Shown: piece by piece, positions 9,101-18,552 of the stretch
Layout: the number at the start of each line of letters is the position of its first letter
Numbering within the stretch: the stretch's first letter is position 1
Source of the DNA: Amycolatopsis antarctica
Lineage (GTDB): Bacteria > Actinomycetota > Actinomycetes > Mycobacteriales > Pseudonocardiaceae
Reading direction: 5' to 3'
Length of the DNA stretch: 64,000 nucleotides
Assembly (NCBI RefSeq): GCF_002262875.1
Contig: NZ_NKYE01000004.1
Coordinates: 186,001 to 250,000, forward strand
Notes under the pieces: generated by a model
The model's database searches: none
The model's input: the letters and a program-made list of their open reading frames with translations, nothing else
What the model was told of the DNA's origin: nothing
Made by a program: the position numbers and the translations under genes

Positions 9101-9562
9101 TCAGCCGGGTTTGCGCGCCGACCAGCGGCCCGCGGCGGGCGTCTCGCCCTCCGCCGGCGCGGCTGGAGCGGCCCGGCCGGGCAGGCCGGTCGCGGCGAGC
9201 AGGAACGCCGCCGTCGCGCCCGCGGCGCAGACGAAGCCGAGTCCCACGCCGGGGACGTGGAACGCGCCGTCGCTGGCCCGGATCGCCCACAGCGCGGTCG
9301 GTACCAGGCAGGCGAGGAAGGCCAGCACGAGCGGGAAACGCTTGCGCAGCAGCATTCCGAGCAGGCCGACGATCGCGCCGGCGAGCAGTGGCAGGGCCAG
9401 CGAGCCGAACAGGTTCGCCGGGCCGACCTCGTCGCCGGTACCGAACAGGTCGCGCAGCGCCAGATCGCTCGCCGTGCGTTCGCCCTGCCATGGGCGGAGC
9501 GTCGCCACGACGGCGGCCACCGCGCCGGCGAGGGTGAACAGTGCGGCCAGGAATCGCCTCAT
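9101..9562 (-). CDS. Small integral membrane protein of unknown function
   Basis: The protein has 153 residues and about four transmembrane helices (residues 4-22, 52-72, 77-95 and 107-128). An extracytoplasmic loop containing RPWQGERTASDLALRDLF lies between the first two, and the tail is Ala/Pro-rich and basic. I do not recognise the family. It converges on the YccA-like gene and is divergent from the sulfur transporter gene at 9711. The ATG at 9562 (MRRFLAALF) is chosen because the charged-then-hydrophobic N-terminus starts there. Confidence 0.6.
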   Translation of the reverse strand: MRRFLAALFTLAGAVAAVVATLRPWQGERTASDLALRDLFGTGDEVGPANLFGSLALPLLAGAIVGLLGMLLRKRFPLVLAFLACLVPTALWAIRASDGAFHVPGVGLGFVCAAGATAAFLLAATGLPGRAAPAAPAEGETPAAGRWSARKPG

Positions 9563-9710
9563 GGGACACCAGCGTATGGACTCGGCACGATGACGGCTAC
9601 GGACACGGTGGTGCGCGGGTGGCGTCGCACTCCGTGGGACGCCTTTGCCCGCCCCGTCCGGCGACCTACCGTCGACCGCACACCCACGTCCAGCCGAGCC
9701 CGGAGAAGCC

Positions 9711-10970
9711 ATGGCCGTCACCGCAGGAGAACCGCGTCCCGCGGCCTTTCCCACCTCGTGCGCGACCCCGGCACCCGCCCCGGAGGAACCGGTCCGGACC
9801 GGGCCGCTGCTGGTGTTCACCGCGCTCGCGGTCGCGTTGTGCGCCTACGTCGGCATCGCGCACGGCGCGAAGTTCGCCGTGCTGCTGGGCCTCGGGTTCG
9901 GACTGGGGCTCGCGCTGTTCCACTCGCGGTTCGGCTTCACCTCCGCCTGGCGGCAGCTCATCGCCGTCGGCAACGGTCAGGGCCTGCGTGCGCACACCCT
10001 GCTGCTCGGCACCACGGCCACATTGATCGCGTTGGTCGCGAGCACCGGCAGCGGCCTGTTCGGCAGCGTGCCGAAGGTGACCGGTGGGCCGATCGGGCTG
10101 GCACTGTTCGCCGGGGCGCTGCTGTTCGCCGTCGGCATGCAGCTCGGTGGTGCCTGCGCTTCGGGCACACTGTTCGCCGTCGGCTCCGGGCAGTCGGCGA
10201 TCGTGCTGACGCTGGGCGGTTTCGTGGCCGGGTCGGTGATCTACACCTGGGCGTTCCCGGCGCTGGACGGCTGGCCGGAGGTACCCGGACTGGTGTTCGC
10301 CGAACACGTCGGCTGGTTCGGTTCGTGGGCGATCACCCTCGCCGCGCTCGCCGGGATCGTGCTGGCCACCCGCTTCGTGCAACGCCGTCGCACGCCGCCG
10401 CCGGTCGCCCCGGCGCCGACCGCGCACGGTCCGGCTCGGATCCTCCGCGGCGCGTGGCCGATGCTCGCCGGGGCGGTGGTGCTCGCGGTGCTGGCCGGTG
10501 CGGTGTTCCTCGTCTCCGGTGGCACCTGGGGCGTGACGAGCGCGTTCGCCCTGTGGGGAGCCAAGATCCTGCAACTGTTCGGCCTGCACCCGGAAACCTG
10601 GGAGTACTGGCAGAGCGCGGCGAACGCCAAGTCCCTGCAGGGTCCGATCTGGACGGACAAGACCAGCCTGACCAACATCGGCATCATGATCGGCGCGGCG
10701 ATCGCGGCCACGGCCGCCGGGGCGTGGAAGATCCACCGCTCGATTCCGGGGAAGACCGCGCTCGCCGCCGTGCTCGGTGGGGTGCTGATGGGCGTCGGCG
10801 CCCGGCTCGCGGGCGGCTGCAACATCGGCGCCTACCTCGGCGGTATCTCCACCGGCAGCCTGCACGGCTGGCTGTGGGGTGCGGTCGCGCTGGGCGGCAC
10901 CTGGATCGGCCTGAAGCTGCGGCCCCTGTTCGGCCTCGGCAACCCGGCCCCTTCCGACAGCGCCTGCTGA
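9711..10970 (+). CDS. YeeE/YedE family sulfur (thiosulfate) transporter
   Basis: The protein has 419 residues and about ten hydrophobic segments. It has the two signature Cys-containing turns of the family, GGACASGTLFAVGSG and RLAGGCNIGAYLGG, near the ends of helices in each half. YeeE-type proteins move thiosulfate, or other reduced sulfur, across the membrane through conserved cysteines. GGAG lies six bases before the ATG at 9711. The supply of sulfur fits with the transsulfuration genes a few kilobases downstream, but no direct link is shown. Confidence 0.87.
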   Translation: MAVTAGEPRPAAFPTSCATPAPAPEEPVRTGPLLVFTALAVALCAYVGIAHGAKFAVLLGLGFGLGLALFHSRFGFTSAWRQLIAVGNGQGLRAHTLLLGTTATLIALVASTGSGLFGSVPKVTGGPIGLALFAGALLFAVGMQLGGACASGTLFAVGSGQSAIVLTLGGFVAGSVIYTWAFPALDGWPEVPGLVFAEHVGWFGSWAITLAALAGIVLATRFVQRRRTPPPVAPAPTAHGPARILRGAWPMLAGAVVLAVLAGAVFLVSGGTWGVTSAFALWGAKILQLFGLHPETWEYWQSAANAKSLQGPIWTDKTSLTNIGIMIGAAIAATAAGAWKIHRSIPGKTALAAVLGGVLMGVGARLAGGCNIGAYLGGISTGSLHGWLWGAVALGGTWIGLKLRPLFGLGNPAPSDSAC

Positions 10971-10985
10971 CGGCCCCTGCCGGGT

Positions 10986-11017
10986 GTGGCGGCCCGCGTC
11001 GGTACGCGAGCCGCCAC
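10986..11017. terminator. Hairpin between convergent genes
   Basis: GTGGCGGC and GCCGCCAC form an 8-bp stem with an additional inner CGCG/CGCG pairing. It lies between the stops of the convergent transporter and thiolase genes, and is a probable terminator without a U tract. Confidence 0.5.
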
Positions 11018-11024
11018 GCCCCGA

Positions 11025-12245
11025 TCAGCTCAGCCGCTCCAGGACCATCGCCATGCCCTGCCCGCCGCCGACGCACATCGTCTCCAGGCCGAACTGCTTG
11101 TCGTGGTGGCGCAGGGAGTTGATCAGTGTCGAGGAGATCCGCGCGCCCGTCATGCCGAACGGGTGGCCGACCGCGATCGCCCCGCCGTTGACGTTCAGCC
11201 GGTCGATGTCGATGCCGAGGTCCCGGTACGAGGGGATCACCTGCGCGGCGAACGCCTCGTTGATCTCCACCAGGTCGATGTCACCGATCGACAGTCCGGC
11301 CCGCCGCAGTGCCTGCTTCGACGCCTCGACCGGGCCGTAGCCCATGATCTCCGGCGACAGGCCGGTGACCCCGGTCGACACCACGCGCGCCAGCGGGGTG
11401 ATGCCGAGCTCCTTGGCCTTCGTGTCGGACATGATCACCAGTGCGGCGGCGCCGTCGTTGAGCGCGCAGCAGTTGCCCGCGGTGATCCGGCCGTCCGGGC
11501 GGAAGACCGGCTTGAGTCCGGCCACACCGTCCAGGGTGACCCCCGCGCGCGGGCCGTCGTCGGTGTCCACGACCGTGCCGTCCGGCAGGGTGACCGGCGT
11601 GATGTCGGAGGCCCAGAACCCGTCGGCGATCGCCTTCTCCGCGAGGTTCTGCGAGCGCACGCCGAACTCGTCCATCTCCTCGCGCGAGATGTTCTTCAGC
11701 CGCGCCAGGTTCTCCGCGGTCTGCCCCATCGCGATGTAGACGTCGGGAAGCTGGCCGTTCTCCCTCGGGTCGGTCCAGGAGTCCGAACCCTGCCCCGCGG
11801 TCGCCGCCGTACGCGACTCGGCCTGCGCGAACAGCGGGTTGTGCGTGTCCGGCCAGGAATCCGAACTGCCGTTGGCGAAGCGTGACACCGTCTCCACGCC
11901 GGCCGAGACGAACACCTCGCCCTCGCCCGCGCGGATCGCGTGCAGCGCCATCCGCGTGGTCTGCAGGCTGGACGAGCAGTAGCGGGTGATCGTGCAGCCG
12001 GGCAGGTGGTCGTAGCCCAGTTCGACGGCGACCGCGCGGCCCATGTTGAAGCCGGACTCACCGCCGGGCAGTCCGCAGCCGAGCATCAGGTCGTCGATGT
12101 CGGCGGGATCGAGCTGCGGAACCTTGTCCAGCGCGGCCCTGACCATCGCCACGGTGAGATCGTCGGGCCGCATCCCCACCAGGGAACCCTTGCCCGCCCG
12201 TCCGATCGGGGAGCGGGCGGTCGAGACGATCACGGCTTCCGGCAT
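11025..12245 (-). CDS. fadA: Acetyl-CoA C-acyltransferase (thiolase)
   Basis: The protein has 406 residues and is a thiolase-superfamily enzyme that cleaves 3-ketoacyl-CoA with CoA in beta-oxidation, or condenses acyl-CoAs. The nucleophilic Cys90 is in TRYCSSSLQT. The His of AVGHPFGMTGAR and the Cys of TMCVGGGQG complete the active site. The ATG at 12245 is eight bases from AGGAG; an in-frame GTG at 12254 is too close to it. From memory, its place before cbs matches fadA3 near Rv1077 in M. tuberculosis. It is divergent from cbs. Confidence 0.9.
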   Translation of the reverse strand: MPEAVIVSTARSPIGRAGKGSLVGMRPDDLTVAMVRAALDKVPQLDPADIDDLMLGCGLPGGESGFNMGRAVAVELGYDHLPGCTITRYCSSSLQTTRMALHAIRAGEGEVFVSAGVETVSRFANGSSDSWPDTHNPLFAQAESRTAATAGQGSDSWTDPRENGQLPDVYIAMGQTAENLARLKNISREEMDEFGVRSQNLAEKAIADGFWASDITPVTLPDGTVVDTDDGPRAGVTLDGVAGLKPVFRPDGRITAGNCCALNDGAAALVIMSDTKAKELGITPLARVVSTGVTGLSPEIMGYGPVEASKQALRRAGLSIGDIDLVEINEAFAAQVIPSYRDLGIDIDRLNVNGGAIAVGHPFGMTGARISSTLINSLRHHDKQFGLETMCVGGGQGMAMVLERLS

Positions 12246-12435
12246 GGCGGACACTCCTCTGGGTCTGCGCGGTGGTGCTGGTCACCACATCCTGCATCCC
12301 CCCGGACGAGCGGCAAACCGAAACGCGAGACCCGTCACGCGCCGGGCCCCGCGAGCGGGGTGGTTAGGCTGCGGACGGACGTCGCAACGCAGCAGTGCCG
12401 GAAGATCCCGGTACTCGTAAGCACTGGGAGCCGGA

Positions 12436-13806
12436 GTGGAATACGTCGAGCACATCGTGGATCTGGTGGGCGGCACGCCGCTGGTGAAACTGAACTCCCT
12501 CGCCGAGGGGCTCGAGCCGCTCGTGCTGGCGAAGGTCGAGTACATGAACCCCGGCGGCAGCGTGAAGGACCGCATCGCGCTGCGGATGGTGGAGGCCGCC
12601 GAGAAGTCCGGCGAACTGAAGCCGGGCGGCACGATCGTCGAGCCCACCTCAGGCAACACCGGGGTCGGACTCGCCATGGTCGCCCAGCGCAAGGGTTACA
12701 AGTGCGTGTTCGTCTGCCCGGACAAGGTCAGCGAGGACAAGCGCAACGTGCTCAAGGCCTACGGTGCCGAGGTGGTGGTCTGCCCGACCGCCGTCGCGCC
12801 GGAGGACCCCGAGTCGTACTACAACGTCTCCGACCGGCTGGTCACCGAGATCGAGGGCGCCTGGAAACCCAACCAGTACGCCAACCCGGAGAACCCCGCC
12901 AGCCACTACCACTCCACCGGTCCGGAACTGTGGAAGCAGACCGACGGCCGGATCACCCACTTCGTCACCGGCGTCGGCACCGGCGGCACCATCTCCGGCA
13001 CCGGCCGCTACCTCAAGGACGTCAGCGAGGGCCGGGTCCAGGTGATCGGCGCCGACCCCGAGGGTTCGGTGTACTCCGGTGGCAGCGGCAGGCCGTATCT
13101 GGTGGAGGGTGTCGGCGAGGACTTCTGGCCGGAGACCTACGACCGCGGTGTCGCCGACGAGATCATTCCCATCTCCGACGCGCACTCCTTCGACATCACC
13201 CGCAGGCTCGCCCGTGAGGAGGGTCTGCTGGTCGGCGGCTCCTGCGGCATGGCCGTGGCCGCGGCCCTGCGCCTGGCCGAGCGCTGCGGCCCGGACGACG
13301 TGATCGTGGTGCTGCTGCCCGACGGTGGCCGCGGCTACCTGACGAAGGTCTTCAACGACGCGTGGATGTCCTCCTTCGGCTTCCTGCCGCCGGACTCCTC
13401 CGGTGCCACCGTCGGCGACGTCCTGCGTAAGAAGGACGGGCCGATCCCGGATCTGGTGCACAGCCACCCCAGCGAGACCGTCGCCGAGGCGGTGTCCGTG
13501 CTGCGCGAGTTCGGCGTCAGCCAGATGCCCGTGGTCAGCGCCGAACCGCCGGTCATGGCGGCGGAGGTCGTCGGCTCGGTCAACGAGCGGGACCTGCTCG
13601 ACGCGCTGTTCACCGGCAAGGCCGCGCTCGCCGACGCGCTGACCGGCCACATGTCCGCCCCGCTGCCGACGATCGGCGCCGGGGAGCAGGTCGGTTCCGC
13701 GATGAAGGCACTGACCGGTGCCGACGGCGCGCTCGTCCTCGTCGACGGCAAGCCCGCCGGTGTGGTGACCCGCCAGGACCTGCTCTCCTTCCTCGCCGGC
13801 CACTGA
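12436..13806 (+). CDS. cbs: Cystathionine beta-synthase
   Basis: The protein has 456 residues. It uses PLP to join homocysteine and serine into cystathionine, the first step of reverse transsulfuration to cysteine. PLP Lys44 lies in GSVKDR, the phosphate-binding SGNTG and GVGTGGT loops are present, and a C-terminal pair of CBS domains (about 335-456) follows. It lacks the heme domain of animal enzymes. GGGAG lies before the GTG. It lies three genes upstream of metB on the same strand, as in the Rv1077-pra-Rv1079 arrangement, so both transsulfuration steps are encoded together. Confidence 0.93.
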   Translation: MEYVEHIVDLVGGTPLVKLNSLAEGLEPLVLAKVEYMNPGGSVKDRIALRMVEAAEKSGELKPGGTIVEPTSGNTGVGLAMVAQRKGYKCVFVCPDKVSEDKRNVLKAYGAEVVVCPTAVAPEDPESYYNVSDRLVTEIEGAWKPNQYANPENPASHYHSTGPELWKQTDGRITHFVTGVGTGGTISGTGRYLKDVSEGRVQVIGADPEGSVYSGGSGRPYLVEGVGEDFWPETYDRGVADEIIPISDAHSFDITRRLAREEGLLVGGSCGMAVAAALRLAERCGPDDVIVVLLPDGGRGYLTKVFNDAWMSSFGFLPPDSSGATVGDVLRKKDGPIPDLVHSHPSETVAEAVSVLREFGVSQMPVVSAEPPVMAAEVVGSVNERDLLDALFTGKAALADALTGHMSAPLPTIGAGEQVGSAMKALTGADGALVLVDGKPAGVVTRQDLLSFLAGH

Positions 13807-13814
13807 CCCCACCC

Positions 13815-13880
13815 GGCATGCCGTGTCGGGCGCCCCGGCATGCCGTGTCGGGCGGTAGGGCATGCCGTGTCGGGCGGTAG
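13815..13880 (+). repeat. Tandem 22-bp repeat, three units
   Basis: Three head-to-tail 22-bp units share the 18-bp core GGCATGCCGTGTCGGGCG, followed by four variable bases. The array starts eight bases after the cbs stop and runs in the sense direction of cbs. The core begins with the palindrome GGCATGCC. The same unit occurs in the array at 39541. Confidence 0.9.
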
Positions 13881-14042
13881 GGCGAGGAGCGGGAGCGGGC
13901 CGGACGTGCCGGAGCGGCCGATGTCCGAGGTTCGGGACGGCGAGCCGCTCGGCCGGGGCGTTCGGAGCAGCATATTCGTGCATCCGATAGCGTGTGCTTC
14001 CGAATACAAAACAGGTCCGCGTCAAGGGGGTTCAAGACCCAC

Positions 14043-15734
14043 ATGAGTGCTCCGCAGCCACCGAATCAGCCCTGGGGTGGCGGCCAGCAGCAGCCGCCGC
14101 AGGGCCCGCCGAGTGGTCCAATCCCGCAGCAAGACCCGTTCGGTTCCCCGGAACCGACCCAGGTCGTCCAGCCCGCGAGCCCGCAGGAGGGTGGTCAGCA
14201 GGGCAGCCAGTTCGGTGACTCCCCGGAGCCCACGCAGGTGGTCCAGCCCCCGAAGCCCGGCGAGCAGGGCGACGACTCCGGCGCGACGCAGGTCGTCTCG
14301 ACGGGCGGTGCGGGCGGGGACGGGCCCGGCGCGGAATCCACGCAGCTCGTGCCCCCCGGCTCCCAGCCGCCCGCGATTCCGTACGCCCCGCCGCCGAGCG
14401 CGGCCGACAACCCCGGCGCGATGCACCCGCAGGGGGGCTTCGGTGCGCCCGGCCAGCAGCCGGGCGGTTTCGGCGGACCGCCCCCCGGCGGCTTCGACCC
14501 GTCTCAGGGACAGGGCGGCTTCGGCGCGCCCCCACCCGGGCCAGGTCAGCCGCAGCCGGGTGGCTTCGGCGGCCCGCCGCAGTTCGGTGGCCCGCCGCCC
14601 GCCGGTGGTCCCGCGGGTGGCACCAACAAGATGATCGGCACGGTCGTCGGTGGCGTTACCGCGCTCATCGGCCTGGTGATAGTGCTGTTCGGGATCATCG
14701 ATTTCGCCGACATCACCGGTGGCATCGAGGGGGCACAGGAACTCAGCGACGATCAGGTCGACGAAGCCCTCGGCCAATTGGGAATCTCCTCGATCGGCAC
14801 GCTCTCGTTCTACATCATCATGATCCTGGTCGGCGGGATCGCGGCCCTCGCCGGCGGCATCCTGACCGCTCTCGCGGGCAAGCTTTCCGGCGTGCTCAAA
14901 AAGATCGCGCCGATCGCCATCGCCGCCGGCGGATTCCTCGTGGTGCTGTTCGCCATTCTGTTGATGGCGGGCACCTCCCTGTCCGACGAAGGTGAGGCGC
15001 TGATAGCCAGCGCTCCCGGCACCGAGGTGCCCGGTGCGGGCACACCGGTGCTGTACCTGATTCTCGGCTTCCTGCTGCTCATCGTGGGCGTGTTGGGCGT
15101 CGTCCCGGCCACGGCCAAGATGATCGGCCTCGGCGACAAGGGTTCCGCCTTCGGTGGCCCGGGTCAGCCCGGTTTCGGCGGGCCTGGCGGGTTCGGTGGT
15201 CCGGGTGCCCCCGGCGGCTTCGGTGGACCGGGCCAGCCGGGCTTCGGTGGTCCCGGTGGTCCCGGACAGTCAGGTTTTGGTGGCCCCGGCGGTTTCGGTC
15301 AGCAGGGTCCGCCCAGCGACCCCGGTGGCTTCGGCCAGCCCGGCGGTTACCCGCAGCAGGGTCCACCCAGTCAGCCTGGCGGTTACCCGCAGCAGGGTCC
15401 GCCCAGCCAGCCTGGCGGCTTCGGCCAGCAGGGCCCGCCGCCGCAGTTCGGTCAGCCCGGTGGTTTCGGCCAGCCTGGCGGCTACCCGCAGCAGGGCCCG
15501 CCGCCGCAGTTCGGCCAGCAGCCGCCGCAGTTCGGTCAGCAGGGTCCGCCCAGCGACCCTGGCGGCTTCGGCCAGCCCGGTCAGTTCGGTCAGCCGGGCC
15601 AGTTCGGCCAGCCCGGTGGTGACCAGGGCCAGCCTGGCGGTTATGGCCAGCCCGGCGGTTACGGCCAGCCCGGCGGCGACCAGGGCCACCCCGGTCAGCC
15701 GCAGCAGGGGCAGCAGCCCCCGCAGCAGTGGTGA
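14043..15734 (+). CDS. Proline/glycine/glutamine-rich membrane protein with TQVV repeats
   Basis: The protein has 563 residues. The N-terminal 200 residues are disordered and rich in P, Q and G. They hold two EPTQVVQP motifs plus ATQVVS and STQLVP. Four hydrophobic helices occupy about residues 200-365. The C-terminal 200 residues are a long repeat of GGFGQPGG and [15 protein letters not shown] units. It is similar in layout to mycobacterial proline-rich antigen (Pra), which lies in the same cbs-metB interval. The function is unknown. Thr with an acidic residue at -2 and Val at +3 fits kinase/FHA ligand preferences, so cell-envelope regulation is an inference. Confidence 0.7.
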   Translation: MSAPQPPNQPWGGGQQQPPQGPPSGPIPQQDPFGSPEPTQVVQPASPQEGGQQGSQFGDSPEPTQVVQPPKPGEQGDDSGATQVVSTGGAGGDGPGAESTQLVPPGSQPPAIPYAPPPSAADNPGAMHPQGGFGAPGQQPGGFGGPPPGGFDPSQGQGGFGAPPPGPGQPQPGGFGGPPQFGGPPPAGGPAGGTNKMIGTVVGGVTALIGLVIVLFGIIDFADITGGIEGAQELSDDQVDEALGQLGISSIGTLSFYIIMILVGGIAALAGGILTALAGKLSGVLKKIAPIAIAAGGFLVVLFAILLMAGTSLSDEGEALIASAPGTEVPGAGTPVLYLILGFLLLIVGVLGVVPATAKMIGLGDKGSAFGGPGQPGFGGPGGFGGPGAPGGFGGPGQPGFGGPGGPGQSGFGGPGGFGQQGPPSDPGGFGQPGGYPQQGPPSQPGGYPQQGPPSQPGGFGQQGPPPQFGQPGGFGQPGGYPQQGPPPQFGQQPPQFGQQGPPSDPGGFGQPGQFGQPGQFGQPGGDQGQPGGYGQPGGYGQPGGDQGHPGQPQQGQQPPQQW

Positions 15735-15750
15735 CCTGACACGCGAAGTC

Positions 15751-15799
15751 CGGCGATGCCCCCGGCCCTGAATCCGAACAGTGGCCGGGGGCATCGCCG
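15751..15799 (+). terminator. Terminator hairpin after the proline-rich membrane protein gene
   Basis: Perfect 17-bp arms (15751-15767 and 15783-15799) flank a 15-base loop, 17 bases after the stop at 15734. Confidence 0.75.
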
Positions 15800-15906
15800 C
15801 GTCCTGGACCGGTTCGCCGCACGACTTCGTCGTGAACGCCCTTTCCACGGGCCTGGGAACGCTAGGGTGAATCCCGTTCAGAGTGCTGTCAGGCGATAGG
15901 GGAGTC

Positions 15907-16584
15907 GTGACCAACCCGTACGGCTATCCGACCCAGCCCGGACCGGGGCAGGGCGGTTACGCGTTCCAGGCGCAGCAGAGCCCGCCGAGCGGGGCGACGG
16001 CGATCCTCGCCGGGCTGGTAGGGCTCGTGCTCGGCGGCGTCCTCGCCTTCCTGCCGACCTACTGGCTGATCGACATCCCCGAGGGCGCCTCGCTGAGCGA
16101 CCTCCAGTCGAACGGCTACACGATGCTCGGCCTCTACTACGGGGCGGGCCTGTTCCTGATCCTGGGCGCGATCGTCACCTTCTTCCGTGGTTTCGCCGGT
16201 GCGTTCCTGTTGCTCGTCGGCTCGCTGCTGGGGGTGGCGGCCGTGCTGCTCGAACCCGCGATCCTGTACGACGGGCAGTTCGGTCTTTTCTTCGAGCTGA
16301 CGTTCTCCTTCGAGGTGCCCCAGGCCTGGGTCCGGATCGCCGGTCTCGTGCTCGGTCCGGTGGTGCTGATCCTTGCCGTGCTCCCGCCGACGATGCGCTA
16401 CCTCCGGCACAACCCCGGTACGCCGCAGCAGTGGAACCAAGCCCAGCACCCGCAGCCGCAGCAGTACCCCCACGGACAGCAGTACCCGCAGGCCCAGTAC
16501 CCCCAGCAGAACCCCCAGCAGTGGGGCGGTGCGCAGCAGCCCGGCGGGCAGCAGGGTGGCGGTTACCCGCCGCAGAACTGGTGA
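15907..16584 (+). CDS. Pra-like membrane protein with Gln/Pro-rich tail
   Basis: The protein has 225 residues: a short Pro/Gly/Gln head, four hydrophobic helices (about residues 36-55, 80-97, 98-120 and 140-163) and a Q/P-rich tail with QQYPQAQYPQQNPQQW and the ending NW. It shares its layout and C-terminal PQQW/PQNW signature with the genes on either side, so the three look like paralogues. AGGGGAG lies five bases before the GTG at 15907. The function is unknown. Confidence 0.65.
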   Translation: MTNPYGYPTQPGPGQGGYAFQAQQSPPSGATAILAGLVGLVLGGVLAFLPTYWLIDIPEGASLSDLQSNGYTMLGLYYGAGLFLILGAIVTFFRGFAGAFLLLVGSLLGVAAVLLEPAILYDGQFGLFFELTFSFEVPQAWVRIAGLVLGPVVLILAVLPPTMRYLRHNPGTPQQWNQAQHPQPQQYPHGQQYPQAQYPQQNPQQWGGAQQPGGQQGGGYPPQNW

Positions 16585-16651
16585 ACGATCCGTCGATGCC
16601 GGTTTGGTGACTTTCGCCGATACCGGCCCCTGAATCGCCTTACGCTGTGCT

Positions 16652-16673
16652 GTCCGGCCGATTCCGGCCGGAC
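16652..16673. promoter_or_regulatory. Short inverted repeat upstream of the third Pra-like gene
   Basis: GTCCGGCC and GGCCGGAC flank a six-base loop, 33 bases before the start at 16706. It may be a leader hairpin or operator; nothing else supports a role. Confidence 0.25.
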
Positions 16674-16705
16674 GGGAGTCGCGTCACGGACGACGAGGGG
16701 TCACC

Positions 16706-17296
16706 ATGAGCTACCCACAATTTCCCGGAACCGGCGGTCAGCCCGCCATGCCGAACCATCCCGCACACGCGATGCCGCCGCAGCGGGAGAGCGGCGTCAC
16801 CGCGATCATCGCGGGGGTGCTCGCCGTCGTCGGCGGGTTGTTCCACCTGCTGGGCATCTTCCTGCAGTTCGCCGACGCCGACGTGATCTTCGATGAGGTG
16901 TACGGGGTCGTCGCGTTCATCTCGAACATCGTGCTGGTGCTGACGCTGCTGCCCGGTGCGGTACTGCTGTTCACCCGCAAGCCCGCCGGACGCCTGCTGG
17001 TCATGGGTGGGGCGGCGTTCGCCGTCGTGTACTTCGTCGGCGGGCTGGTGTGGGGGCTGGCATCCACCCTGCCGAGCACCTCGCTGACCAGTTCGCAGGC
17101 CGGGGCAGTCGCCGGGGCGACGGGCACCATCCTGCTGGTGTTCATGGTTCCCGCCATCGCGACGTTCGTGCTCGCCATCGTCCCGCCGACCGTCCGCTGG
17201 ATCGCGGCGGCGCGGGCACCACAGGCAGGTGGCTACGCGCAGTCGCAGCCCTTGCAGCCTCCGCCCGGATACCCGCAGCAGCCCCAGAGTTGGTGA
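16706..17296 (+). CDS. Pra-like small membrane protein
   Basis: The protein has 196 residues with four hydrophobic helices (about 31-50, 65-85, 95-115 and 140-165) and a short Pro/Gln tail ending PQQPQSW, like the two preceding genes. It is the smallest of the three proline-rich proteins between cbs and metB. An ACGAGGGG purine run lies before the ATG. A strong terminator follows its stop. The function is not known. Confidence 0.65.
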   Translation: MSYPQFPGTGGQPAMPNHPAHAMPPQRESGVTAIIAGVLAVVGGLFHLLGIFLQFADADVIFDEVYGVVAFISNIVLVLTLLPGAVLLFTRKPAGRLLVMGGAAFAVVYFVGGLVWGLASTLPSTSLTSSQAGAVAGATGTILLVFMVPAIATFVLAIVPPTVRWIAAARAPQAGGYAQSQPLQPPPGYPQQPQSW

Positions 17297-17300
17297 CGCG

Positions 17301-17337
17301 CGCCGGGGCCGCCGCGATCACCGCGGCGGCCCCGGCG
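17301..17337 (+). terminator. Terminator hairpin between the Pra-like gene and metB
   Basis: Perfect 16-bp arms (17301-17316 and 17322-17337) surround the loop ATCAC, four bases after the stop at 17296. It separates the preceding gene from metB, which appears to have its own promoter. Confidence 0.8.
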
Positions 17338-17393
17338 TCCACATCACGCGACGCCACTGCCACCGTCACCCGGCTGGCCGTACGCTGGTCCGC

Positions 17394-18551
17394 ATGGTTG
17401 ACGACCACTCCTCCCTGGGCTTCGAGACGCGCGCCATCCACGTCGGGCAGCAGCCCGACCCGCGGACGGGCTCCGTCATCGTGCCGATCTATCAGACCTC
17501 CACCTACGCGCAGGACGGCGTCGGCGGGCTGCGTGAGGGCGAGTACGAGTACTCACGTACCGCCAACCCGAACCGCACCGCGCTGGAACAGGCGCTCGCC
17601 GCGCTCGAAGGGGCGCGGCACGCGCTCGCCTTCGGCTCCGGGATGGCGGCGACGGACGCACTGCTGCGCACCATGCTGCGTCCCGGCGACCACTTGGTCC
17701 TCGGCGACGACGCGTACGGCGGGACCTTCCGCCTCATCGACAAGGTGCTCACCGAATGGGGCGTCACCTACGACGTTGCGCGACTGTCCGATGTGGACGC
17801 CGTACGGGCGGCCGTGCGTCCGGAGACGAAGGCGATCTGGTGTGAGACGCCGACGAACCCGTTGCTCGGCATCGCCGATATCGCGGTACTCGCACAGGTG
17901 GCGCACACCTCCGGCGCGAAGCTGATCGTGGACAACACCTTCGCGACCCCGTACCTGCAGACGCCGCTCGATCTCGGTGCCGACGTCGTGCTGCACTCCA
18001 CCACCAAGTACCTCGGCGGGCATTCCGACGTGGTCGGCGGCGCGGTCGTCACGAACTCGGACGAACTGCGGGAGAAGCTGTTCTTCCTGCGCAACACCGC
18101 GGGCGCGGTGCCGGGCCCCTTCGACGCCTGGCTGACCCTGCGCGGTGTGAAGACGCTGGCGGTACGGATGGAACGGCACTGCGACAACGCGGAACGGGTC
18201 GTCGAGGCCCTGCGTGCGCATCCCAAGGTCGGCACGGTCTACTACCCGGGGCTGCCGGAGCATCCGGGGCACGAGGTCGCGGCCAAGCAGATGCGCCGTT
18301 TCGGCGGGATGATCTCCTTCACCCACGTCGACGGGGAGCAGGCCGCGCTGGACGTCGCGGACGGAACCTCGCTGTTCATCCTCGCCGAGTCGCTCGGCGG
18401 CGTCGAGTCGCTGATCGAGCACCCCGGCCGGATGACGCACGCCAGCACGGAGGGGTCCACGCTGCAGGTGCCCGCCGACCTGGTGCGGCTGTCCGTCGGG
18501 ATCGAGAGCGGCGAGGACCTGGTCGCCGACCTGCGTACGGCGCTCGACTGA
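17394..18551 (+). CDS. metB: Cystathionine gamma-synthase/lyase
   Basis: The protein has 385 residues and is a PLP enzyme of the Cys/Met metabolism family. PLP Lys205 is in HSTTKYLGG; SRTANPNR and the FGSGMAA loop bind cofactor and substrate. Such enzymes make cystathionine from an acylated homoserine or split it to cysteine; family members often do both. The ATG has no Shine-Dalgarno, and TACGCT sits seven bases upstream, which implies a leaderless mRNA. It follows cbs and the Pra-like genes in the order known from mycobacteria. Confidence 0.9.
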   Translation: MVDDHSSLGFETRAIHVGQQPDPRTGSVIVPIYQTSTYAQDGVGGLREGEYEYSRTANPNRTALEQALAALEGARHALAFGSGMAATDALLRTMLRPGDHLVLGDDAYGGTFRLIDKVLTEWGVTYDVARLSDVDAVRAAVRPETKAIWCETPTNPLLGIADIAVLAQVAHTSGAKLIVDNTFATPYLQTPLDLGADVVLHSTTKYLGGHSDVVGGAVVTNSDELREKLFFLRNTAGAVPGPFDAWLTLRGVKTLAVRMERHCDNAERVVEALRAHPKVGTVYYPGLPEHPGHEVAAKQMRRFGGMISFTHVDGEQAALDVADGTSLFILAESLGGVESLIEHPGRMTHASTEGSTLQVPADLVRLSVGIESGEDLVADLRTALD

Positions 18552-18552
18552 G

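Noticed and set aside
12246..12435. Riboswitch (SAM or cobalamin) upstream of cbs.
   Set aside because: The leader is too short and no conserved riboswitch core is visible; only a small CCCCGC/GCGGGG dyad.
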